Shown piece by piece: positions 22,878 through 33,424 of a stretch of 64,000 nucleotides of DNA. The stretch lies in contig MU004183.1 of NCBI GenBank assembly GCA_010093605.1, positions 2,356,001 to 2,420,000 on the forward strand. The letters are read 5' to 3'. The stretch's first letter is position 1; each line of letters starts with the position of its first letter. Both the position numbers and the translations under genes were made by a program. Origin of the DNA: Lophium mytilinum (Eukaryota > Ascomycota > Dothideomycetes > Mytilinidiales > Mytilinidiaceae). The notes beneath the pieces were generated by a model. That model was given only the letters and a program-made list of their open reading frames with translations. It was not told the origin of the DNA and ran no database searches.

Positions 22878-24775
22878 ATGGCAATGGAAGAGAAGTCGTC
22901 GATCGGACCCGCCGTTGTGGCAGATTCTCAAAGTGACAGCGAGAAGGGGGGAGATGTCTTGAACAACGACGCGCTGCAGCTGGCGTCTTTGGGCCATGTT
23001 GAGGAACTTGAGCGAAACTTTGGGCTTCTTGCCTTGGTGGGTCTAGGATTCGTGTGTTCGGGCAGTTGGTTCGGTGTCACCCTGTCCCTTGTTGCTGGTG
23101 TGATGAGTGGAGGTCCAGCAGTCTTAGTTTACGGCGCGTGAGTATCCTTTGACTTATACTTTGAATCTAATGTACATTTGCTAACTTATGCAGCCTCGTC
23201 ATCCCGGCTTTCTCTCTTCTCATTGTTCTCTCCCTCGCGGAGATGGGGTCAGCATACCCTACTACCGCGGGCCCCTTAGAGTGGACATACCGTCTCGCAC
23301 CGCGAAAGTGGGCTCTCTTCCTCAGCTGGATGACTGGATGGGCCAATCTGATCTCATGGCTTGTCGGATCGGCCGCCAACGTCGCAGTCATGGCAAACCA
23401 GATGGTCTTCCTGGCTAATCTATACAACCCATCCTATGAAGCCAAAACCTGGCAGATTTGGCTCATCATGGAAGGCTGCCTCATCATGAACGGCCTTCTG
23501 AACGCATTCGGAACACGCCTCCTACCAAAAATCGACACCGTGCAATTCTACTGGTATGATCCCCTAAACCACGTCACGCTGGGCATGAAAAAAGTGGCAC
23601 ACTCACCAAGATCTTACACCTGTCTGCCACTGCTTGGAGTGCTTCAACGGGTTTCCACATAGCCCAAAGCTAAAAGATTCTATTTCTTTTATAGTTCGAA
23701 AGATGTGTTGAAGCACCCCAAACAGCGGCAGACAAGTGTATAAGAGAGGCAAATGCTGGCTGAGTGTGCCACCTTTTCATGCCCCGCGTACACGTCTTGC
23801 TACCCACTCCCCACTAATACCCGCCCTAGGTTCATCGGCTCGTTCATCATCGTTGCAGTCACTACCGTTGCTGCAGCCAATCCGCACCAGCCCGCCAAAT
23901 TCGTCTTCGGCACCTTTTACAACGCAACGGGCTGGACGAATCCCTTCGTGGTCTTCATGAACGGCCTAATTGTGACAGCCGGCAACTTCGTAGCCCTAGA
24001 CGCCTCCTGCCATCTAGCAGAAGAAATGAGCTCCCCCTCGCGAACCATCCCGAAAGCCATGCTCATGACTGTCGGTATCGGCTGTATCACCGACTTCATC
24101 GTATCAATCTGCCTGATGTTCAGTGTTGGGCAGGACAAGGACGCGTTCTTCGAATCCGCCGCCCCCTACCTGACCATCGTGCTCTCCTCCACCGGCTCGA
24201 AAGCAGCCGCCGCATGCATCTCAACAACGCTGCTGGTCAACAACTTCATCAGCACAACCAGCGTGATCCAAGTCGGCTCTCGCATCATCTGGTCCTTCGC
24301 CCGCGACGGCGGCTTCATCTTCCCGACCTTCTTCGCAAAGGTGAACACGGCGCTTGCCTGCCCCTTACCGGCGGTCGTCATGTCGTGGGCTATCGGCGCG
24401 CTGGTCGCGATCCTCTACCTCGCGTCCTCAACCGCTTTCAACGCGCTGCTCTCGTGTCTTGTCATCATGGCGTACGTGGCCTACGCGATCCCGATTACTT
24501 GCTTGCTGCTCCGGGGACGCGTTTATGATAGGCCGGGGACGTTCAAGCTGGGGAAGTGGGGATGGGCGATTAATATCGTTTCCCTTATCTTTATGGCGTT
24601 CTTGGCGATTTTCTTCTGCTTCCCGGTGTATAGGCCTGTGGTGAAGGAGAACATGAATTATGCGGCGCCGACGACGGTGGGGTTCTTGGCGGTGACGCTG
24701 ATATTGTGGTTTGTGACCGGGAAACGCAATTATAGGGGGAGTAGTTTGGAGGGAATTCATGTGCATGGATTGTAA
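22878..24775 (+). CDS. APC-superfamily amino acid/GABA/choline permease
   Basis: A plasma-membrane transporter for amino acids, GABA, choline or polyamines. Exons 22878-23137, 23194-23553 and 23830-24775 give 521 aa with about twelve hydrophobic segments. The N-terminus is acidic and cytosolic (DSQSDSEKGGD). Segments such as FGLLALVGLGFVCSGSWFG, LAEMGSAYPTTAGPLEW, DASCHLAEEMSSPSRTIPKA and IIWSFARDGGFIFP match the fungal GABA permease/choline transporter (Uga4/Hnm1) group. The second intron (276 nt, GTATGA...CCTAG) is unusually long because it holds a 126-bp transposon; splicing joins QFYW to FIGSFII. The length is normal and the protein looks functional. Confidence 0.88.
23615..23740. mobile_element. 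TA-flanked MITE, family A copy 2 (126 bp), inside an intron
   Basis: Ends read TACACCTGTCTGCCACTG on the left and, inward from the right, TACACTTGTCTGCCGCTG, then TTGGRGTGCTTCAAC on both sides. It has exactly the length of copy 1 at 19635 and the same subterminal motif. It lies wholly within the 276-nt intron of the permease gene. No coding capacity. Confidence 0.87.
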
Positions 24776-26211
24776 AGAGATAAATTACCAGGATGTGGGA
24801 GGATGGTATTCTGGGCACGTTCTGATATATTATTTTTCGAGTGATGACTACAATTCATTCGGTTGAACATATCGAGTCCTATGCGATCGCTCTGACAATA
24901 ACGATGTCTTGCTGACTATACCTCTGAAGGGTCGAAGAGCCTTTGCGAAGAGGAACTTCAAGTCTCTACAGGCCAGCTCACGGTGGCTTGGATTGAATAG
25001 AACGATGCAGAGAGGTCGTATTGAAATGAATGGACTTCTATAGTATAGGCGCAATTGTTGGGTTGATGTGACAGGCGCCAAAACATGAGAAAAATCAGTA
25101 CTAGCACTTTCCCTTGTGAAGTTCCTTAGAATCTGATTTTGGAGGGCACAGAGGGTCTAGGAGGAAATGCCAAGCCATGATGACGAAGCAAACGGCAAAA
25201 GAATCGCCACCATCAAGCCTCAGCACAACAACCACTTTTCTAGCCGCTCCTACCAGTCAGCATCTGTCCGTGATCCGGGCGGATAGACCAACCGTCCTCG
25301 CCACTGGAGTAAGCTCTTGCCGACGAGGAAAGCTTGAGACAGATTTGCGCACCATGCGAGTTCAATGTCTCATAGTTCTGTTCGAATTGATCCTGCACAC
25401 AGGTGCTTTGCCAGGCCGATTTTAAGATATACACTTATCTACAGGTAGCCTAGCCGGATGATCGGACGACAGGGCTCTCATGCACAAGTCACCAAAGCCG
25501 AAGAAATGATGGCTATTCGACTAGGCCTTTTCCTTAGTCCAGTTCTAAGCTACCGCTTTGCTGCGCAACTCTCTCTCGTAAAATCCTTACCAGCTACTCG
25601 GATATCACAACGACCGGCATCCGGGATCGCGTTTGCTTAGAAAATATTGTTGTTGAATGCTAAGTAAGAAGTTCCAATCCACTAGGTAAAGAGGTGCCGA
25701 GCAACCGCCCGGATCTGCCGGGGATGACGTCGATCGTGAATGCCCGCCACGCGGGACGGACGCGGCGTTGAGCAGATAGACTTTCGATCTAACGGCTGCA
25801 GATCTAGACTCATGGCTAGAGGGGTCTTCCTATTGGCTTCGAAGCCCCTTCCATGCTAGGGTATAGGAAGCAGTCTCCGCGATTCGTTGAACATTTTGGG
25901 AACGTCATTATACCACCAACTGTCCTTTCTGATCTTCAACTCGGAAGACGGATAAAGCTGCAAGCAATGCGAAACCAATGCTTGGCGTTGAGTGATGGGT
26001 TTAACATTGACGGTCCGAGCTGTATATCATATGTGTGCAATTGGTATTCCGAACCCGTTCTTCCATCTTTGGGCAATTGGTGAAAAAATTTCTGCGTCAT
26101 AGTACGCCAGTATATATGTTTTCATAGTGTCCTGCTATCTTTCTCAACATCGTCTGAACGACTTCTTCAGCCCCTAATCTTAATACTGTTCTTACTTCTT
26201 CCCCAATACGC
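24776..26211. other. Intergenic region upstream of the PDR transporter gene
   Basis: No gene seen in 1.4 kb. The right part should hold the transporter promoter. Drug-responsive PDR genes often have CGG-type activator sites, but I do not identify one with confidence. Short frames (25177-25425, 25853-26083) are not protein-like. Confidence 0.4.
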
Positions 26212-29200
26212 ATGGCTTCCCACCCTTCTCCCTCTGAGGAGAAACCCTACCAATGGCCTTCAAACTCTGCAAACAGCTTTCGGGAGGAGTATCTGCAGCC
26301 ATCAACCAACAACGCCGCAACTAGCCCTTCCACTGCGGTTGAAGCAACCGAAGAACCGATAATATCTGACACCGCATCCACATCATCCGCGTCCGATGTG
26401 GACGATGAGAAACCAGGAAGATATAAGTCAATTGGCAAGGCTCGGCGGACCCTTGGAATGGAGAGGACGACGACCTCCAAGTCCAACAGAGACAATTTCG
26501 AAATGGATCCTGAAGCTGCCGCGGAGGTGCGAAAATTAGCCCGGACTCACACATACACTACCAATCGTTCGCGAGCTGCGTCGAACGCGGGCACCGACTT
26601 AGAGCGATCCGGTACGCTCGCCGGAGTACACATGGGAGACCCTGTGCTGGACCCAGACAGCGCAGAATTCGATATCTACAAATGGCTACGGATGTTCACG
26701 ACCCTTGTACGGGAAGAGGACATCAAGACCCGGCAAGCTGGTTTCAATTTCAAGAACCTCAATATCTCTGGCTCTGGCAATGCGCTACAGCTGCAAAATG
26801 ATGTGATGGCCCCGTTCATGGCCCCTTTCCGATTGGGAGAGTATTTCAGCTTCGGTAAGAAGTCAGAGAAGAAGATCCTACGCAACTTTGAAGGTGTGCT
26901 CGGCGCTGGAGAGATGTTGATCGTGCTAGGAAGGCCTGGCAGTGGTTGTTCTACTTTCCTCAAGACCATTACGGGTCAAATGCACGGTCTAAAGCAGGAC
27001 AAGGAGTCTAAAATTCACTACAATGGTACTTTACAGATTCCCACAGCCTTAACACATGCTAATGGAGCCAGGAATTCCACAAGAGCAGATGCTGAAGCAG
27101 TTTAGAGGAGAGGTCGTCTATAATCAGGAAGTGGACAAACATTTCCCTCATCTCACCGTATGGGAGACACTGTCGTTTGCAGCGGCAGCACGCACCCCTA
27201 GTCGGCGTGTAAAGGACATTCCTCGACCTCAGTACATCGAGCACTTGACGAAGGTCATGATGAATATCTTTGGTCTCAGCCACACGAAGGACACCAAGGT
27301 AAATAATTGCACACGGAGTGTCTTTATCTAAGCTAATCTTTACTCAGGTCGGAAATGACTACGTCCGTGGTGTTTCTGGTGGAGAGAGGAAGAGAGTATC
27401 TATTGCCGAAATGGCCTTAGCGGGAAGCGCAATTGCCGCATGGGATAATTCGACCCGCGGACTCGACGCGGCATCGGCGTTGGAATTCACCAAGTCCCTT
27501 AAACTCAGCTCCAAAGTTGGCGGAACTTGCCACGTAGTTGCCATTTACCAAGCCTCACAAGCTATCTACGACCTCTTCGATAAAGCAATTGTGCTTTACG
27601 AGGGCCGCCAGATCTACTATGGATCGACCGAGCAAGCCAGAGAATACTTCTCAAACATGGGATGGCACTGTCCCTCCCGTCAAACGACGGGAGATTTCCT
27701 TACTTCGGTCACCAATCCTGCAGAGCGCAAAGCAAAAGAAGGATTCGAAAAGAAAGTACCAAGGACGCCGGACGAGTTCGCGGAATACTGGCGAAAATCT
27801 CAAGAGCATGCATCACTGCAAAAAGAGATCGCTGCGAATGATGCGGAGTATCCTGTGGGAGGAGGAGCTGTCACATCCTTCGAGGAGAGCCACAGGGAAA
27901 AGCAAGCAGGGCACACTCGCAAAGGATCCCCGTTCCTGCTCAGCCCTTTTATGCAGATAAAGCTCTGTATGAAGCGGTCGTACCAGCGAACGATCAACGA
28001 CAAGACAGCTACTGTGACTGTTGTCTGCGGTCAAATTATCATGGGTTCGATTCCCCGTTCTATTCTCAATCACCTACTAATCAGAATATCGTCTCAGCGT
28101 TGATTATCGGCTCCATTTTCTACGGTACCCGCGACGACACCGCGTCGTTCTTTTCGAAGGGGGCTGTTTTGTTCTTTGCAATTCTGCTCAACGCCTTGAT
28201 TGCCATCACCGAGATCAACACTCTCTACAGCCAACGTCCAATTGTCGAAAAGCAAGCTTCGTAAGTACTTTCACGCCAACTCCCCGGCATGAGAACTATG
28301 CGTTGAATCTAACCGCAACTAGATATGCCTTCTACCATCCCTATGTGGAAGGCTTTGCTGGTATAATTGCTGATCTACCAGTAAAATTCATTGCCGCCAG
28401 CTGCTTTAATATCATTCTCTACTTCTTAGCCGGCTTACGGAGAACCCCAAGCCAGTTCTTCATCTTCTTTCTTTTCAATTTTATCTCGCAACTGTGTAAG
28501 TAAGCTCACGATAAAGATGAAAACTTTCCCAGCAATTTGTTTGTTTGAGAAACTACTCAGGGAGTATTCCGAGACAACCATAGTGGTGTCTTAAAACCCC
28601 TTATAAAAGTGTTTCACGCAACAGTTGTTACAAGAAATCAATACTGGTTTTCACTCTAGTTCTAAAAGATTTGCTAACTTTATTGCCACCCTAAGGTATG
28701 ACTTGCATCTTCCGAACGATTGCCGCGCTCACCAAAACGGTGACGGTCGCCTTGACTGGCGCCGGTGTGCTCGTGCTGATGATAGTCATCTACACCGGCT
28801 TCACTATACCCCGGCCGTAAGTCCGATTGATGCAAATTTGAGCATTCAAGCTAACTACTCCTAGATACATGCACGTCTGGTTCTTATGGCTTTCTTATGC
28901 GAATCCAATCGCCTTCGCCTTCGAGTCTATCCTAGTTAACGAAGTCCATGGACGCACGTTCCCATGCAGCTCGCTCGTTCCTTCCTACCCCAACATGGAG
29001 CCCAACACCTTCATCTGCTCAATACCTGGCGCAGTCTTAGGCGAACGAACGGTTTCAGGAGACGCTTGGGTCGAGAGCGCCTACCAGTACAGCTACTCCC
29101 ACATCTGGCGAAATCTCGGTTTCATCTGCGCATTCCTGATCTTCTTCTTGTTCACGTACCTGCTGGGCACTGAGCTTAATTCTTCAACTTCGTCGACCGC

Positions 29201-31694
29201 GGAGTTCCTCGTTTTCCGTCGTGGTAATGTGCCAAAATACATGAAGGACGCCGATGGCAAGAATGTCAGCGAGGAAACCGGCGGCGCTGCAGTTGTTGGA
29301 GGCCAGGGAGACTCCGAAAAAGAGAAAGACGAGGAGATGAACGTTATCCCTCCGCAGAAAGATATCTTTACGTGGAGGGACGTGAAATATGAGATCCCAG
29401 TCAAGGGCGGCCACCGTGTCTTGCTTGATAATGTATCTGGATGGGTGAAACCTGTAAGTTTCTTCACTAGGGACCAAGTAGGACAAAAGCTAAGGATATC
29501 AAGGGAACCCTTACTGCCTTGATGGGTGTGTCCGGCGCCGGCAAGACGACTCTTCTAGATGTTTTGGCTCAGCGTGTCTCTCAGCGTGTCTCTTTCGGAG
29601 TCATCACTGGCGACATGTTCGTGAACGGCAAGCCTCTAGACGACAGCTTTCAGCGAAAGACAGGCTACGTTCAGCAACAAGATCTCCACCTGGAAACCAC
29701 CACAGTTAGGGAAGCACTCAGATTTAGCGCTATGCTCCGGCAACCTAAATCTGTATCCAAGAAGGAGAAATACGAGTACGTCGAAGACGTGATAAAGATG
29801 CTTGCCATGGAAGATTTCAGCGAAGCCATCGTTGGTCAACCCGGCGAAGGCCTCAACGTCGAGCAGAGAAAGCTTCTGACTATTGGCGTGGAATTGGCCG
29901 CAAAGCCTGCGCTTTTGCTCTTCCTTGATGAGCCAACTTCTGGGCTCGACTCGCAATCCTCCTGGGCTATCGTTGCTTTCTTGCGCAAGTTGGCGGACAA
30001 CGGCCAAGCCGTTTTGTCAACCATCCATCAGGTAAGTTTGAGTGAAATTCAATAGTTACAGGCCACTCTAACGTCACGTCCTCAGCCGAGCTCCATTCTT
30101 TTCCAATCTTTCGACCGCCTCCTCTTCCTGGCCAAAGGTGGCAAGACCGTCTATTTCGGCGACATTGGCGAAAACTCCCGAACACTCCTGGACTACTTCG
30201 AGAAGAACGGTAGCCGTCACTGTGAAGACACGGAAAATCCTGCGGAGTTTATGCTGGAGATTGTTGGCGCTGGCGCCAGCGGCAAGTCAACTCAGGACTG
30301 GCATGACGTTTGGAAGAACAGTAGTCAAGCGCAAGATGTGCAGAAAGAGCTTGATCGCATTCATGAAGAAAAGAAGCATGAGGAAATTGCTGGCGCGGAT
30401 AGGCCAGATGCACATAGCGAGTTTGCGATGCCCTTCACCACACAGCTGTTCTACGTTACCCAACGAGTATTTCAGCAGTACTGGCGCACACCAACTTATG
30501 TATGGGGCAAGATGTTGCTTGGAATATTGAGCGCCTTGTAAGCATTACCCCATTACTGCTCTCTTTTAAAGGCAACTCTAACGCAGCTGCAGGTTCATTG
30601 GTTTCTCCTTCTACAAGCAAAACAGCTCACAGCAAGGCCTTCAGGATGTAATATTTTCGGTGTTCATGATGACAACGATCTTCACAACGCTTGTCCAGCA
30701 GGTAAGACCTGGAAATACCGCCCCTTTCCTCCGACTCAACCCAAGAACCATAGCTTCCAAGCTCATGTCGGCTTCAATTTTGGCGGCTTACACTTCATAG
30801 ATCATGCCACTCTTCGTTACACAACGCGACCTGTACGAAGTCCGCGAACGCCCGTCCAAGTCATACTCGTGGAAAGCCTTCCTCATTGCCAACATCTTCG
30901 TGGAAATCCCCTACCAAATTATGCTCGGAATCGTCGTGTGGGCTAGCTACTACTACCCCATCTACACCACCGACGGCATCCAGTCCTCCGAGCGCCAGGG
31001 CCTAATTCTCCTCTACAGCATCCAATTCTTCATCTTCGGCTCCACCTTCGCGCACGCCCTCATTGCCGGTCTTCCCGACGCTGAAACCGCCGGCAACATC
31101 GCCACCTTCATGTTCTCGCTCACCCTTGTCTTCAATGGCGTCATGCAGCCTCCGAATGCTCTCCCCGGCTTCTGGATCTTCATGTACCGCGTCTCCCCCC
31201 TCACATACTGGGTGTCCGGTGTCGTGTCCACCGGTCTAGCGGGTAAGGCTGTCAACTGCGCCGACAACGAACTCGCCATCTTCAACCCGCCCGCGGGCCA
31301 GAACTGCGGCGACTACGCCGGCTCCTACGCCAACATGAGTGGTGGAAATCTGCTCAATCCAACCGCCATGCAAGACTGTCGGTTCTGCTCGCTCAGTACC
31401 TCAGACCAGTTCCTCGCGTCTGTGTCAATTGACTACACGACGCGGTGGCGAAATTTCGGGATCGTGTGGGCGTATGTCGTGTTCAATATCTTTGCGGCAG
31501 TGTGCTTTTACTACTTCTTTAGGGTGGCAGGGAAGAAGAGTTTTGGGTTAGGGAAGGTTAAGGAGAAGGTCATGGGGTTGATGAGGAGGGGGGACCGGAA
31601 AGGGGAGGCTAAGGAGCCGGTAGGAAAGAGGGAGGGCGAGGAGCATACGACTGTGTCTGACAACAAGAACGCGGAGAATCCAGCGATAGTGTAG
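26212..31694 (+). CDS. PDR-type ABC transporter (ABCG full-size multidrug exporter)
   Basis: A plasma-membrane ATP-driven exporter of drugs, toxins or host compounds, arranged (NBD-TMD) twice. Eleven exons end at 27025, 27298, 28044, 28260, 28495, 28816, 29453, 30031, 30537, 30701 and 31694, giving about 1588 aa. NBD1 has the PDR-type degenerate Walker [11 protein letters not shown] (about residue 240), signature [10 protein letters not shown] (355) and Walker B with Asn ([13 protein letters not shown]). NBD2 has the canonical Walker [13 protein letters not shown] (935), the altered signature LNVEQRKLL and Walker [13 protein letters not shown]. This asymmetry is normal for CDR1/Pdr5. Six-helix TMDs follow each NBD. 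Introns are mostly 40-60 nt; the one at 28496-28695 is 200 nt. All joins keep frame with family sequence. The gene looks intact. Confidence 0.92.
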
Positions 31695-33100
31695 GCTGAA
31701 GGGGGCCACTCAGCTCTTACATCTCGTGAATCTTAAGGTAAGATAGGCCAGGGGGGCCATTCAGTCCTATCCACTGTCGCAGTAGTGACACAAACCATGC
31801 CCCAATTCAGGCGTCGAAGCAGGATTACGTACCCTGTCCAACACTCCTAATCCACGACCTCCAGCGCTTTACATCTGGTGGTTCTCAAGGTCATAAAGGG
31901 CAGAGGAACACCTAGCACTATGCACTACTGCAGCAGTAAGATTACTAGCTCCTAATTCACGTTTTGAATTATACGTTACCTAGATACTTACCCTTTTTCC
32001 CTGACCCTAAAACACGGCCTCCTGCGCTTTACATCTCGTGATTTTCGAATTAGATAGGCCAGGAGCGCCATCCAGTCCTTCCCGCTGTCGCAGCGGTAGT
32101 CATTAAACGACCTAATCCACACGTTGAAGCATTTCGGGGCTGGAATACGTCTCCTGTTCCATAGTCTCAATTCGGAGCCTCCACCGCCTTACATCTCGTC
32201 ATTCTCAAGCTCAGATAGGCTAGGGGGGCACCCAATGCTATCCACTATGGTAGCATCAACACCGCCGCGCTCTAGTTTACGTCTTCACGCATTGGGAGCC
32301 TAGATACCTACTCTTTTTCCACGATCTTAAACTACAGTTCCCGGTTCTTTACATCTCGGAAGTCTAAAGGTTAGATAGGCCAGGGGCGCCAGCTAGCCGT
32401 ATCCAGTGGTGCAGGGGTAGGAGCACTAGCTCCTAATTCACGCCTTGAAGCATTTTCAAGCCTATATCCTTTTTCCTTTTCCTAGTCTGTAATTTATAGC
32501 CTCTATCTCTTTACATCTAGTACTCTTTAGGGTTGACTAGGCCAGGGGCGCCAACTAATCTTATCTGATAGCGCAGCGGTGGTGAAGAATACTTCTGGTT
32601 TTATGCGGTAAGGAATTCATAGCCTAGATCCCTCCTCTTTTTCCGCATTTCTAATTTATAGCCTCTAACTCTTTACATCTAGTAGCCACTATAGGTAGAT
32701 AGTCCAGGGGCGCTAGCCAGCTATATATAGCACCGCAGCGTTAGTAGTAGCATCCTCTAATTTAGCCGTTGCAGGATTTCGATCTTAAATCCTTACTCTT
32801 TTCCCGCTACTTTAAATTGCAGGTTCCTGCTCTTTACATCTTGTAAATCTTAAGGTTAGATAGGCCAGGGGGACCAGCGAGCCCTATCTACTACCGCAGT
32901 AGTAATAATAGTTCTCTCTAATCTACGCGGTGTAGAAATCATAGTCTGAATTCTTACCCCATTTCCGCAGCCCTAAGTTACAGCTTCCAGCTCTTTACAT
33001 CTCGTAAATCCAAAGGCTAGTTAGACTAGGAGCGCCTTCCAGCTCTATTAGTATGTGCAGCGACGACATTATAAACCTCTGATTCACGCTTCCAAGTAGG
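31694..33100. repeat. Tandem satellite array, nine diverged units of about 160 bp
   Basis: The octamer TTACATCT recurs at 31717, 31869, 32039, 32189, 32349, 32511, 32673, 32834 and 32995, that is every 150-170 bp and mostly 160-162. Between, each unit repeats a core close to AGATAGGCCAGGGGCGCC, then a CGCAG-containing block, a CTAATTCACG-like block and CTTTTTCC. Units are clearly related but differ at many positions, so the array is old. It begins directly after the transporter stop codon. No open frame runs through it. Confidence 0.88.
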
Positions 33101-33424
33101 AGGCGTAAGTATCTAGCACGACACGTGATATAGCGCAATGAACAACTTTCAGAACTATAGATTATTGTACCTACGTTTAGGCTACCTAGCCTACCACTAA
33201 GTAAGAGTAAAAGTCCTATTTCTAACTACAGTTTCTTAGAAACAAGCACGCAATGGCCCGGACGAAGTAACAAAAGACCATATTACGCAAGCGGCTAAGA
33301 AACACACTAAGCATAGAAGATGTCACAGAATCAAAGGAAATGAGAAGTCATATTCGCTAGCTACCAATCATCGCCAATCCATCATCCTATTGCGCACACT
33401 CATCATCCATTGAGGTGCTTTTGA

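Noticed and set aside
28043-28058. tRNA T-arm-like sequence (GGGTTCGATTCCCC)
   Set aside because: It lies across an exon-intron border of the PDR transporter, and no acceptor, D or anticodon arm can be placed upstream, so it is a chance match.
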